64,000 bases of DNA from Chrysoperla carnea (Eukaryota > Arthropoda > Insecta > Neuroptera > Chrysopidae): NCBI RefSeq assembly GCF_905475395.1, contig NC_058340.1, forward strand, positions 56,212,181-56,276,180. Direction: 5' to 3'. The notes under the pieces are model-generated. The model was given only the letters and a program-made list of their open reading frames with translations. It did no database searches and was not told where the DNA came from. This document shows, one piece after another, positions 11,701-25,445 of this stretch. Positions within the stretch are counted from its first letter, which is position 1. The number at the start of each line of letters is the position of its first letter. The translations under genes and the position numbers were made by a program.

Positions 11701-12798
11701 TTGAAATTCGACTTTGACACTTTCTAGTGATATGCCAATATTAGCGCCAGTGTTATCATGATATACGATACAAGATTTAAAAGACACTCAGGATCAAGAT
11801 GCCAGAACATTTCGATCAAAAATGGTTTATGGTATTTGAAAAAGTGATAGCTTTGAGGAAAAATCGGAGGATTAAAATTTTACATATCCGTGCAAATTTT
11901 TAAGAAAAAAGTCATTGAAAACCGACATAAAATACATTGGCTCTTATGGAGGAATCTCAAAAAACGACATATTTTGAAAATTTTCACTTGGAATGAATGG
12001 AAACAAATTTAAAGAAAACTTTTTAATAGAAAGTAAACTTATACGCAATGGCATGGAAAAGAAAAAACCAAGTGTCTCCGTCCATATAAGAGGTGTAAGA
12101 GCAGGGTAGATTTAGGATTGAAATTATTTTTGTCTTATTTTCAACTTTGATGATGAATTTTGTTATAACTTCATGAATGCAGATAAGAATAAAATTTTTC
12201 GATATGTGAATAAAACAAAGTTTTCAATTTTCGATATTTTGAAAATTACGCCAGATATCGAAAAATTGTATTCTTACTTTTCGTCTTATATCGTCAAATT
12301 ATAATATAATTTATCATCAAAAATCAAAATATATATTTTTTAAATTTGTGCCCCCACTATACTATACTTTCTCATAAATAAAACATAAGTTAAGAAAATA
12401 ATTGATAGTTCATATATAGACAATTTTCAATAACAATAGATAAAACTGTATAATTATTGTATAATAATAATTTAACAACAAAACAATAAGATCCAATTTG
12501 TTACTAATAATTTAGGTTTACTAACTAAAAGATAATACAAAAAAAAAAGAAAAAGCGTGAATAAATTAATAACTTATATACCATTTTTATCATAATTATT
12601 TTTATTAAATAGTATTACATAAAATTATTTATAATTTACTATGAAATATTGTTTTTACATAAACAAAATAAAAAATATATATTTTTAGACAAAAAACATT
12701 TGACTTTCATACTGTTTTGAATAAGTTGCTAAAAATTAGATCAAAAAAGTTTTAAGTTTCATTTTTTTTAAATTTGAATATAATCAAGTTAAAATAAA
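8796..12798. other. 4-kb gene-free stretch
   Basis: AT-rich DNA. The short minus-strand ORFs at 9108-9299 and 9915-10109 have no recognisable domains. A segment near 10215-10330 (GATGACTACTTGGTGG, AATTGATCTAGGAAATTG) is related to the repeat near 62030-62160. No RNA gene was recognised. Confidence 0.45.
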
Positions 12799-13320
12799 CA
12801 ATTGACTGAGTTAATTGTTGAAATACAATGCATAGACAGTGTTGATTACTCGATCACATTAAACACACATACATAACTGATAATCCCATATTAATACATA
12901 CTATAAAATTTGCATCTAATGTGTGCCCTCGTGAGTAAACAGAGATGTTTACAAAAAAAAAGTTTTAAACAAAAGTTGTTTATTTTTTTTATAAGGAATA
13001 TTTTTTACAGTTAAACTTTTGTTCTATCTCTAACGGTTTACAAGATGGGTCCGACGTACCCAAGACCCAATTGACCTATGTTGCTCATTTACGAACTCGA
13101 CCTCACAATTCGACCTCAAATTTCAGCTTGATATTTTTTTTCGTTTTTGAGTTATCGTGTTGACAGACAGACGGACAGACAATCTAAAATGGACTAATTA
13201 GGTGATTCTATAAACACCTATACCAAAATTTTGTTCTTAGAGTCAATATTTTTAAGCGTTACAAACTTGGGACTAAACTTAGTATATCTTGCATATTACA
13301 TATATGCATGGTATAAAAAT
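12799..13320 (+). repeat. Dispersed element (family D, copy 1)
   Basis: Begins with a near-palindrome CAATTGACTGAGTTAATTG and ends in a GCATGGTATAAAAAT phrase. The last 130 bp (GGACTAATTAGGTGATTCT, AAGCGTTACAAACTTGGGAC) recurs at 25310-25445 and 28335-28464, and the left end recurs at 24969. It includes a GACAGACAGACGGACAGAC run typical of insect repeat tails. No coding capacity. Non-autonomous DNA element or retroelement tail. Confidence 0.75.
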
Positions 13321-14171
13321 AGGTCTAAGGCCTGAAGAGTACCCAGAGAAGGTAGAATATGAATACCTTTAACATATCCAAACAAATCGATAGAGTAAAG
13401 GGTATAATCGCAGTGCTTGAAATTCAATTGTAACTTTAACCATTTTTATTTGGAAAGCCGCTTTTCTTAAAAACTTTTTTTTTTCACCAATGAATGTTTA
13501 AGAGGATTCTTAAAAAATTATAAAGTTTCACGTCAATCAAGTAATGATTAGACACCAAACAAAAATGTGTATAGAAATAATTGCAACAGAAATTGAATTA
13601 GAAACGTTTCTTTTTAACATTTAAACTTTTTTACACACAATCTATCACAGCTCCATAGACAGTTGCCATGATATATTGACATGTTAATGTCGTCATTGTT
13701 ATCATTATCACCATATGGCAGATAGAAAATCCTAATATAAAAACTGATATTTCTTTACCAATAAAAAAAATAAAAATTATTATTAGTTATGTGTGAAAGT
13801 TTAGTTATTTATAAATTAATATTATTATTATTATGAAGTAATAATAATTTCATTTATTTTAATCAACAATTTTTTTATGGATAAATATTATTAGTTTATA
13901 ATATCTTTACAGATTGTCCCGCATAAGGTGTTATCAAGTTTTATCAGACGCGAGAATCTTCTTGCTTTGCGGACTAAATCTGTACATTGTACAAAATACG
14001 TCTGATTCGTACGAAATTATCAAGAAATATATATATTTTTTTTAATCTGCGTTTTTAACTACTCGGTCATTATGCAGGAGTACGTACAACTGGAAATATT
14101 GGAATTATGTTCCTTATCGCACGATATTTTTTTTGCTAATTGGGAGTTAAACTCAAAAAAAAACTGCAACA
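13321..14171. other. Intergenic, nothing recognised
   Basis: AT-rich DNA between two repeat families. No gene seen. Confidence 0.45.
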
Positions 14172-14640
14172 GACACCAAAACCCGACATCTAGTTTATCT
14201 ACCAAACTAAAACTTTTTCAATCGATTCAGGTTGCCTTGAATTTTGAGAAAATGCAAAAATATTTTTATAATTTGCCAATTTGTATTTTTGTCAAAATTT
14301 TAAGTTTTATCATTTAAGAAAATTGAGTTGTGAAAGTTATCAGAAGTTAAAGATAACAGAGATAATTTAAGTAAAATGCAATTTTTATGTTATGTCATAA
14401 TAAATATATACTAATCAACCCAATCGTAATGTACTCACATATTGTGTTGACTACTAAATCAGAAGTATGTCAAAACAATAAATAATCAAACGAGTATTTG
14501 ACTTCTAAAATTAATATCTTAAATTTTCAGAAAAAGATCTTGTAAATAAAAAAAGTAAGCGCTACATTTATCATGTACCAAAGTACGTAAGGAATATAGT
14601 TCCTACTAGGTGTCTAATGACACCTTTTGATCTTTTTTAT
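14172..14640 (+). repeat. Direct repeat, left copy (family E)
   Basis: About 470 bp that matches 16084-16616 in the same orientation, starting at GACACCAAAA and running through AAACTTTTTCAATCGATTCA, GAAAATGCAAAAATATTTTT and the phrase GGAATATAGTTCCTA. The 81-codon ORF at 14072-14317 runs into this repeat and has no known domain. Confidence 0.8.
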
Positions 14641-16083
14641 TTTAATAAAAAATTTGGATACTAAAACCAGAAAAAAAATTTGTAAAAAACAATTGATCCT
14701 TCCAATTTTTGACCATCGACCCTCAAAATTCGGAACCAGCGGATCAAAAAATACTAAGAAAAGAAACAGTGGAAAAATGTAAAGCAAAAACGGAGCGAAC
14801 AATTCTTGATCGATGTGCTACTACGTTTTATAAATTTTTTTCTAAATAAATTAACGAAAAGCTAATCAATAACTTTTATTGATTATATAACAAAAAGTAT
14901 ATTTTTCAAATGTATTGATATAATATTTCTATGACACCCAGTATATATAATATTAACAAACTTATAAATATGTTGTTCTTCCTAATAATTTTATTAAAAC
15001 TAATTACATTTAATAGAATTATTATATTATGAGGAAATATTTAATATTCATTGGATTTCTATATATAATATTCAATTAGTTATTTGAAAAAAAAATGTAT
15101 GTTAATTCCGTAGAAACTTTAATTTATAGCTTCATAAATATAGTGATTTGCAAATTGAGAAAAAAAATCTTTACGCATTTTCTAACATCTAAAAATAAGA
15201 ATATATACAGAGTGTTAGTATTATGCAAAACTAATATTTGCACAAAGAAGAAGAATAGATCATGTAAAACTATATGAAGTTTGTTAATAAATTTTCGATA
15301 AAAAAAATTAAATAAAGTAACTAAATAATTTTTTGAATTTAATACAAAAGAAAAGAAGAAAATTTAAATTTTTTTTTATTTAAATTCGCACTTGAAATAT
15401 AGATAAACACACTCTCCATTAAATTATCAAACGAAAAAATTCAAAATCAGTTCATCAGTTTAGCCGCCACCATGCCATAGACAGTCAGACAGACAGACAC
15501 ATACACATAGTGGTCAAACTTATAACACCCCTTTTTTGGTTCGGGCGTTAAAAATAATTCATTTTTTTATAGTCAAAATGCAGGTTAGCACCACTATCGC
15601 TATAAATGAGCAAAATGTGGAAGCCTTGGAGAAAATATTTTGTAATAGTTCATTTGCAAAAACGCTTTAGGTAATTCCAACATACGAACTTAACACTCAA
15701 GTAATGTTATTGTGTAAGTTTGAACCAATACCGTAACGTTACTCCACCAATCTGTAATCTAAGAATGAAGTCACTTCAAGCAAATATTAGGCAATATTAA
15801 TATGAACTAAATTATCCAAAGATTTAGTGAATTTTTGAAGAAGAAATTTGAAACCACAAACCGATTAAAACAAATTATGAAATATTAAGGAAACATCATC
15901 ATTTCTGGTAATATAATCTCTGTTACATTTTTTAATGAATAATATAAATTTCTTAAAAATTCGTGGTGAGTACAAACTTTGGACATCAGATCAATAACCT
16001 TCTGATTCAGTAAGTAGAAAGTAGATAGCAAATGATGAAAACTATACGGGAGATAAAACCAAAAAAAAAGCAACAAAAAAACG
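14641..16083. other. Spacer between direct repeats, with an RTE-like tail
   Basis: Gene-free. Positions 15380-15545 carry a retroelement-like tail: AAATTCGCACTTGAAATA, TTCATCAGTTTAGCCGCCAC, a CAGACAGACAGACAC run and TTATAACACCCC. The same tail occurs at 55470-55650 in Top2 intron 5. The rest is AT-rich and unassigned. Confidence 0.55.
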
Positions 16084-16616
16084 ACACCAAAAAGCGACTA
16101 TTTTAGTTTAGGTTACCTAGGAAACTAAAACTTTTTCAATCGATTCAGCTTGCCATGAATTTTGAGAAAATGCAAAAATATTTTTATAATTTGTCAATTT
16201 GTATTTTTGTCAAAATTTTATGTTTTATCATTTAAGAAAATTGCGTTGTTAAAGTTATAAGAAGTTAAAGATAACAGAGATAAGTTAAAGTAAGTAGAAT
16301 AAAATTTTTATATTACTTATATCATAATAAATATCCTGATCAAACCAAACGTAATGTACGCACATATTGAGTTGACTACTAAATCAGAAATATGTCTTTT
16401 TTAAACTAATATTACAATTAATTCATTATACAGTAATAATTAAAAGTAGCTGCTAAATTAAATTCTTTAAACAAGTATTTGAATTTTATAATGAATACCT
16501 TAAATTTTCAGAAAAATAACTTGTAAATAAAAAAAACATACGTTTATAATGTACCAAGGGACGAAAAGAATATAGTTCCTATCGGGCGTCCCACGACACA
16601 TTTCGTTATTTTTTAT
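16084..16616 (+). repeat. Direct repeat, right copy (family E)
   Basis: Second copy of the 14172-14640 repeat. It differs mainly by a segment of about 75 bp (about 16397-16470) that is replaced by a shorter unrelated stretch in the left copy. Confidence 0.8.
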
Positions 16617-19600
16617 TTTTTATTCATGTTTGTTGAAATTTTCCCAATAAAATGAGTGATTATAACTCGACACTTTATTTTTGAGGAACAGACGATATTA
16701 GTGAAAAAGTGAGAGTAACGAGGCTAAGCAACGAGACATGTCCTTTATTTTGAAATTCCACTATATTCATACATACAGGTCATTAAAAAAAAACAAAATA
16801 CAAATAAAATAAAATTTTTGCAACCTTTTAGAAGTTTGGAAAATGTTTTTAACCTGATAATAGAGGACAGGGCAGGAGATGAAATGATAGCGTAATAAAT
16901 TCTAATAAAATTTTCAATCTCCGAGTTAATGCTCAATCTTTTTATTTTACTAATATTTATTTATATAACTTTTTTAAATTATAATTATAGCATCAAAGCA
17001 CCTCAAATCATAAAATTTTTGACGATTTTCGAGAATAATATCAGAACAACAATAATTAAATGACTTAATTAATCTCAAATATTAAATAAGTTATTTAGAT
17101 TATAAAATAATACTTTTAATCTAGAAATTTAAAACAATAAATTATTACATATTATATTAAATAATAATCTTATTTAATGATTATCTTATAAATTATTTAA
17201 CTTATAATTAAATAATTAAATTTTATACTAGATAATTAAATTTTATAATATTATAATAAAATGTTAATTTTATTATATATATTTTTTAGATATTACTATC
17301 TGATACCCACATCTGTAGATTTTCTCAGCTAGAAAGTATTACCCAAATACAGAATAATTGAATTTCGAAAAGGGTACATCTCGCATATTTTGACAAATGC
17401 AATTCTGCACCTATTATTTTCGAAAAAGGAGGAAATCGGGTATTAATTCTACTTTCGAGACCATGGTATATAAAGACCATCCAACATATCTCGGGAGTGA
17501 TTTCTTGAACCGTTTTCTTGAAAATTTAATTTAAAATAAAAGTGTTCAAAACATTTGAACATTATCAGTTTGGGGACTCCCTTTACTATCGATGTCATAA
17601 GTGAATAAGCTGAATATTAATATTTTCAAAGGAAGAAAATATGGAACCAACTTAAGTAGACACACTGTATATTATTTCTTCAGAAAATTGCGTTAATTTT
17701 TTGGATAATTATATATAGACGAAATTCTATATCGTGAATATTGAGAAATAGTTTTGCCATGCTACAACCGGTTCCTATAAATCGAAATTCGAAAACAGGC
17801 TTAAACTGAATTTCAGCAGGAGTTAAATGAATGTATGGATCTTAACAAACCATAGTAACTTATAACAATCCTGTTCAAATATGTGTACGAACTGCCTACT
17901 AAAAAATATCCCTCCCTTTTAATGGTCTAGTCATCACAACTACTGCTTTTTTAAGATTTAAGTTTGATTATGACTCCCATATTGATTTCTTACGTCATAA
18001 CTGATTTTCCCAATATACATATTCAATATTAATATTCCTTAATACCAATTATTTCAAATATTACGAAGTACCTACACTTTTGTAAATAACAGAACGGATC
18101 AATTATCATTACAAAAAAATTATTAAAATTTTACAATATATTTAAATTAATATTTTCGCAATTTCCGATATAAGAACAAATTTAACATTACTTAATACAA
18201 AAAAAAAATTACATACAAAATTGTTCGTTTTGAAAGACAAAACTATTTTAAAAAAATGAACTAATTATTATTAAAATTTATGTACAAATTTTAAAATTAA
18301 AAAAGAAATAAAAAAACTTAAATTTATTCTTAAATCTTGAATGCTGAAAGAAAAATTTATAAAGATAAACACTGAATAAATATAATTTTAATACCATATT
18401 GTTCGCGTTTTTTTATTTGTTTTATTTTTATTTATTTTTTTTTTTTTTCTTGAATTTTATTTAAATTTTTAATTTCACTTTTAATTCAGTGACCGTTAAT
18501 AATTGCATTAATCACACGTAATAAAATGTAGGTATACTAGTGAATTGGATAAAATTTTATTATTTTATTTTAAGAATGAAGTAGTATATTATTAAATGGT
18601 TCTATAGGGATTAAATTAGCATAGTACCTGCCACTTAATAGTCCTTATATCCAGTCGTTATCAAAAATTTAAGAAGTTTTTCAAGAATTTCTAAAGCTTT
18701 ATATAATATTCTGTTAAGATTGTATCTTGAACACACATCGACATATTTCGCTTCTCAGTTAGATAAGTGTATTCTAAAAAAAATCTCTACGTTACCTAAG
18801 CGAATTTCCTCAGATATTGAAAAAATGACACATTTTTCAAAAAATCGAATATTGAATTTTAAATTTTTCAAGAATTTTTATTTCGAAAACTAACGCCTAG
18901 AAAAAAAAATCACAAGTTTTAAATTACAAGAGTTTTTTTTTGCTTAAAACTGATACGAAAAAATACAAAAATATTTGTTATTTTGAAAAAATTTTGTACT
19001 TTGCTCATCCCCCCACTCCTTGTTTATATGTCGATTTTTCTCAAAAGCAAACTTGACCTTTCAAATACCAAAACCCTTCTAGATACCAAATTTTATTCAT
19101 ATCGAACTTAAATTTCGACAGCTAGAGAGTTTACAGAAACATAAACGTATAGACTCATAGTAAAGAAAAAATTCCAAAATTCCACAATCAGTACAAAAGC
19201 AAAAGCTCCATTTTCTTCGGCAATACGCTAATAATTTCGTAAACATTGTGAGACTTCTCATAAAAAAGGTTTGAGTTAGAAAAGGATGTTCAACACAAAG
19301 CAACAAAAATAATTAACTCGTAAGAGATATGTCAAATTCATTTAAATAAATATGTAAAACAATAAATAATGGTGGCTACTTCTCTTCTTTTTATTCATTT
19401 GTGAGAACTATAATATCTTAAAATACAGATATTGTCGAGAAAATATCGTATTTTGTTCTATTTCACCCATGGACAACCTATATTTGTTTTTTTTTTCGTA
19501 ATTATTAAAAATTGATATTTAACTTTGCATAAGATTTTGCAGAAAGAATATAAACTGTTAAACTTTCAAATTTTTCGATTATAGTTACGGAATTCTAAAT

Positions 19601-19981
19601 AATATATTTTTATTAAGTAACTAATGTAAAAGTTAATGAAGTTCAAATACCCTCATAAGATTTATGTTTTATGATAAACAAATTATATTTTATTATAATA
19701 TTACACAAAAATTACTTCATTCGATTTAATCATTGTTATAATAATTATTCTCGCTGCGAAAATATTCCTCTTTGAATTAAATTTTATACAGTTCCTAAGC
19801 CTTTCATTTCTTGCGTACTTAAGTTTATAAGAAATTCCAGACCTATTTTTTTGCCACAATGCATTATAAAGTATACTTACTATTATTAACAAAAATCATG
19901 ATTCTGTTTCGAACTAAATATATTTTAGATTAAATAAGTGTTTAATTAAACCCTATAATGTACAAAATTTCTATTTATATA
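16617..19981. other. 3.4-kb gene-free stretch
   Basis: AT-rich DNA with low-complexity ATTATA runs near 17040-17290. No coding domain in the short ORFs at 16745-16936, 19097-19306 and 19701-19892. Confidence 0.45.
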
Positions 19982-20720
19982 GTGTGTCCTCGGATAGAGG
20001 TAACTATACTTGTAAATTTTCTTATTTTGCATTTTAAGAAAAAAAGTCATTCTTTATAAGAAGTTTTGCTTATTCTGAAAAGTATATAGGTATATTTAAA
20101 ACTTCTTAATAATGTACAGGGAAGCAAAAAATTTGGAATCACTATTTTTATTTTTGGTAAACTACCATTCTTTTTTATAAGTTGACGAAATGTTACTAAA
20201 AAAAGTTACTCGCAATTAACAATGACTCTATACAAAATATCAAGAAGATCTGTGTACTTTAATTATAGCATCATTTTTTATTTGAACAAAAGCTCTAATT
20301 TTAAAAAAAAACGTAAGAAAGAAAATAAAATAATAAATCAATGAACATGTACTATCCGAGAGTGTAATTTTTTGTGGACTAGTTTAGAAAATTAAAAAGA
20401 AAATCTATTTTCTCGGATAAACATTCAATAAGAATGGAATTGTAAAGATCTTCTTGATATTTTGTATAGAGTCGTTAATTTCGAGTAACTTTTTTTAGTA
20501 ACATTTTGTCAACTTTTAAAAACGAAAGGTAGTTTACCCAAAAAAAAAATAGTGACACCAAATTTTTGGCTACCCTATACATTATTTAGAAGTTTATTAA
20601 GTAGAAATATTCCTATATACTTTTCATAATAAACAAAACTTCTTATAAAGAATGACTTTTTTTCTTAAAATGCAAAATAGGAAAATTTACAAATATAGTT
20701 ACTTCTATCCGGGGACACAC
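19982..20720. mobile_element. Foldback DNA element with arms of about 300 bp (family F)
   Basis: The left end (TA)GTGTGTCCTCGGATAGAGG is mirrored by the right end CCGGGGACACAC(TA). The two halves stay complementary for roughly 300 bp each, including AAAAAAAGTCATTCTTTATA and ATCAAGAAGATCT, around a centre of about 120 bp. TA flanks both ends. The structure fits a TA-targeting foldback MITE with no transposase. A solo right arm lies in Top2 intron 10 (50150-50330). Confidence 0.88.
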
Positions 20721-21035
20721 TATATAATTGGTTTTTAAAACATAACAATGATTTATGAAACAGCAAATTATGTATTGAAGTAATCAAAATTTTTATTGTA
20801 ATAATATTATACTATTTAAAATCGTGTTTCAAATATAAATTACATATTATTAATGTCATTTACATTATACTTACACCGTTTTTAGTAGATTTTAATACAG
20901 TTCTTTTTGTATTTACTAGTCTACAGTTCTAGGCCCTTTTCAAAAGTGATGCTACTAGGGAGACAATTCGTGTAAAATTTCTCAAATTAAAGATATATTT
21001 TAGATTTACTACAACTGTGAGTAATAACTTGTGAT
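20721..21035. other. Spacer between foldback elements
   Basis: About 315 bp of AT-rich DNA with nothing recognised. Confidence 0.5.
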
Positions 21036-21590
21036 AAAAAGAAAACCGACTTCAAAAGAAAAACTTTTTCGAAACAAATTATTATGCACTAAAAAGTAAA
21101 GAAATATCGATAATATAATGTAGTTAAAATTATTGTTATTTTTGGAATCGATTTCAGCCAAGCTAATATAGCAAACTGTTCTGTCAGAGTTTTTTCCTTG
21201 GCTTACACCGACTCCAAAAATAACAATAAATTTATCTACATTATATTAGCGTTATTTCTTTACTTTTTAGTGCATAATAATTTGTTTCGGAAAAGTTTTT
21301 CTTTTAAAGTCGGTTTTCTTTTTGTTAAAAGTTTTTTTTATTTTGTGATTTTTAGTGAATCTGAAGTACACTAAAAAATGAATCATCGAAATCGGTTGGC
21401 GTGATATTGAGTTATTCGTCCTCTTGTCGTGCATACTTAATGCAAATTTAAGACTTTTATGGTTTTATCATGGATGACGTTATCAGAAGTTCACCTAAAT
21501 GGGACCACACGGGAAGCACTAGCTTTCAAATAGATAAAGAATCATCAAAATCGGTTTACCCAGTCGAAAGTTCTGAGGTATCAAACTTCT
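21036..21590 (+). repeat. Foldback element with tail (family A, copy 2)
   Basis: Arms at about 21036-21162 and 21197-21331 pair around a loop of about 35 bp that matches the 570-1208 copy, followed by a tail of about 260 bp with GAGTTATTCGTCCTCTTGTC, GGGACCACACGG and CCAGTCGAAAGTTCTGAGG. The 63-codon ORF in the tail is part of the repeat and not a gene. Confidence 0.8.
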
Positions 21591-23785
21591 GCATAACAAA
21601 AGTTAAACACAAAAATTTTAAAAAATCAATACATTTGCTTTCAAAATATAATAACATATAAAAATATTTTGAATTTTTTTTTACGGAAAATGTAATGTCG
21701 CCACTATGTATATACGGCGTTCATTTTATAAAATTTACATATTTCTTCAATGTCATTACAATAACAAATTGATAAAAAAATTTTAATAAAAACAAGGATT
21801 TTCAAATATAAAATTATTTCCATTTGATAAGTATTTTCATTTCATGAAAAATCAATAATAATTTCCTTGTAAAATAATATGAATGAGTACCTATTTATAA
21901 TTTATAATTTTAAATAAGTAAATAATGACTCATTACAAAAATATTTGTTCAAAAGTAACACACGTGATCATTTTAATATTTTTGTTATTTATGTAATTAA
22001 TTAACAATAAATTATTAATTAATAATATAAGAATTATTTACATAATTAAATTAGTTGTTATTGTAATTGAAAGAATATCTTTTGTCTATTTAATACGTGG
22101 ATTTTTATTGTAAAATTGTGATTTTTTTAATAAATGATTATTAATTATTATCAAAAAATTAATTTTAGTCAATTTAAAGGTTTAGTCTACGTTCGATTAT
22201 CTTTAATTACTGTCCTGAAATAATTAAAGGAAAATAATTTTAAAAAATGTTAAACATACACTGCAGTGAAAATTGAATTATTTATACTAAAAAGAATTCT
22301 ACTTTTTATTTTTCTACCCCAAAATATTTGTACACCATTATTTTTTCTACTTAGTAAAACATTTTCAGTAATTTTACATTAATAAATTTCTACTTCAGTA
22401 GGTTTCTATTATTTTTAAGAACGATACTTGAAATAATTCTACAAAAATACTTCTTTAATGTTTTTATACCCAAAATAATTATCATTTCAAAGATTTATAC
22501 TTGTTTATAAATCTACTTTTAAAAAAAGACTCCTGACAAATTCACTTCTAAAATGTTTTACAAAAGAAGGTGCTCAAATATTTTGGGAAGGAACGGGCAT
22601 TAATTTAAAAGTATGTGACTCCCAAACTGGGAGTCATTGTTACTCTCATTTTTTAATTATTTTACAAATTTTGACAAATTTTCCGTCAAATCTCCGTCAA
22701 AATGTTTTCTCCCACTCTCCAACTAGCCCTAATTATCTGTAATAGCTTCTTTGACTTATATATTCTTGTCTTTTTTTTTATAATTAAAAATTGTATATTA
22801 AGATTGTTCGTACATTTCGTCCATGTATAGATAAAAATTTTTTATTAACTGTTAACTCAAACGTATAAACGTATAAAAAGATTTAAACAATGGTTTTCAT
22901 GTAATTAATCATTAAAAATTGGAATTTTAACATTTTATCAACAGCAAATATTGAGTGAATGCTTACATTTTCGATAATGTTGCTCCTTCTTCTATAAATT
23001 AAAAAGTAAAAAAGTCCATTAAAATTGCGTTAGAAAAATTGTCTGACGAAGAGTTTTGTAAATATCTTAATTAAAAATCATGAAAGTCAAAAGACGGCTA
23101 TTTATTATTTTTACTTATTAAATATTATTATAAATTCGATTACAAACTACGTTAAATGCCATCTAAATTTTAATTATTATTAACAAATTAACATTTTTCA
23201 TTTCTGTTTAAAAAAAATTCAGAGTGAACTGTAAAATCGTATTGTACTTACTGTCCGAACAACCTTAAGTTACAAAAATTTCTTTGAAGAACCACTGTTG
23301 TATATGACATTCAATTTAAAGAAATTAATTAATTGAAGATTTCATTGATTTATACGAAATAAACGGACATCCGACATTTATTTACAAAAATCCTTGATTA
23401 ATGCTTTGTAACAACAGGTTATTATTAATTCGGAAATAAAATTCAATTAAAACGTTTGATTTATTTATTTGAAAATAAATTAATGATTTATTATTTTTCG
23501 TAAAAATTAAAATTCATTTAATAAAGGTTTGGATACACGCACATTTTTTGTAATTATTTATAATTTATAATTCGATTATGTATTTCATTTTTGGTGTAAT
23601 ACTAAACAAAAAATTTTTTACTTTTAAAACTTTCAATGTTCAAAAAATTTGAAATTATGTTAAGTAGGGTTTTAAGTTACCAATTAGCTAACTGACTTGA
23701 GTAACGGCGTTTAATTTGATTAGGTCAAAATTATCGGTTAATAAAGTAAATATAGTTTTTATTTAATTTTTTGCTTAATAAGAGA
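21591..23785. other. 2.2-kb gene-free stretch
   Basis: AT-rich DNA with ATTAATTA-type low complexity. No gene or structured repeat recognised. Confidence 0.45.
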
Positions 23786-24150
23786 TAAACCTGATGTCGA
23801 ATTGGCCATATTACCCATAAAAATGTAAAACTAGAGTTGATACCATGATCAAATTTGAAAGTTAAATTTAAATTGATTAAAAAACGAAGAAGCTATAAGC
23901 AATCAAAGATTGCATTCAAAGGTTGTCCATCTCCTTTTAGGAAAACAAAGTTTTATATGTAATTTCTATGATGACACCCACGTATGACGTCACCAGTGGG
24001 TCTCTTCTTGTTTGTTTAATTAGGAATTTTAAACGTTGATATCTTACCCACTTGTAAAGATTTTTAGAAACTATATTCTTTTTTTTATTCGTGAAGTGAG
24101 AATTATTTATCTGAAGTGATAAACAAAATTTAGTCCGATCTCCTATTAAC
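23786..24150 (+). repeat. Dispersed repeat (family C, copy 2)
   Basis: Matches 8528-8795 block by block with an insertion after AATGTAAAAC, and contains TATGACGTCACCAGTGGG. The minus-strand ORF 23937-24194 lies within it and is not a gene. Confidence 0.65.
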
Positions 24151-24968
24151 GAGTACCTTCGAAAGCTGTGCGTAAAATATTTACACAATTTCATCTGTAA
24201 ATCTTCAAATTAAATAAGTAAATTTTCTTCTCTACCAATACAAAACCTGTAGGATAAAATTTTTAATCGATTTATATAAACATCTATAACATCACTGAAG
24301 TTGTATAGAGGTCTAATGAAGCGATGTAAGATCTTCGGATCTAATGTTGCCATTTCTTAAGATATTGACATACTCATTCTCAGAATAAATGAGGAGCTGA
24401 AATAATTAGTGAAGCAACGCAAGGGATCTTTAGGGAGTGGTTGCCCTGCCGACCGCGCCCTTTAACCTAACTTAGCTAACATCACGATTAAAAAATACTC
24501 ATTTTTTAATTTTTTGGTCTAGATAATTCTAAGCAAAAAATATTTTTTTCTTGTTGTTGAATTGTTTTGATTTTAAATAAGAAGCTTATTATTCAAACTA
24601 AAACACATTCTTAATGTTATCTTAATTACAATCGAAAGATTATATTAAATATTGTCAAACAGAACATTACCAAATCATTTGAGTTTAATTATTATTTATC
24701 ACCAAAGGCGTATCGACGTTAATAATATATAAATAAATAATATAATTAATAACCATCGGTTTACAATGATATTCCGGGTATTTTTGAATGCATTTAAAAT
24801 TATTAAATTTCTGATAAAAACTTATTGCTTTCACCACGAAAATTATCAATTTTTTGATACCTTTATGGTTTTAGGTATTATATTAGCGTTCCTTTTTTAG
24901 GTACACAGGCAAATTAACATAATACATGAATAGGGGATTGTAGGTCTTAATAAACAAGTGAAAACAAA
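24151..24968. other. Intergenic, nothing recognised
   Basis: AT-rich apart from a short GC-richer piece near 24400-24475. No gene recognised. Confidence 0.45.
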
Positions 24969-25445
24969 CAATTAACTGAGTTAATTGTTGAAACGCCCTG
25001 TATAGAATGTGTTGGATGTTGGTGCTTGCATTATTTTTTTATAAATTAGAAGAGTTTAAAAACCCAACACAGTTATGGCGGGCTTTATTTGGTTTTCTTT
25101 TCGAGAGTGTTTCACAAGACCACTAGTTGAACCTATCTGCAAATTTTCAACTCCCTAACCCCTTATAGTTTTGGAGAAAATGGACACAAAATTTTTGTTC
25201 TAATTTGCTTTAAACAAAAGTTGTTAATTTTTTTCTAAAGAACAATCTCTAACGATTTACTTTTTTCTCTCTCTAACGGATGAGTACGTAGAACATTAGA
25301 GATAGAACAGCCAGGACTAATTAGATGATTTTATGAACACCAATACCAAATTTTGTTTGTAGCATCAATATTTCTAAGCGTTACAAACTTGGGACTAAAC
25401 TTAATATACCTTGATATATATTTCATATATATAGGGTGTAAAAAT
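24969..25445 (+). repeat. Dispersed element (family D, copy 2)
   Basis: Same left palindrome (CAATTAACTGAGTTAATTG) and same right end as 12799-13320. An internal segment (near 25085-25260, with CACAAGACCACTAGTTGAA) is shared with the interior of the hAT-like element at 26096-26681. Confidence 0.75.
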
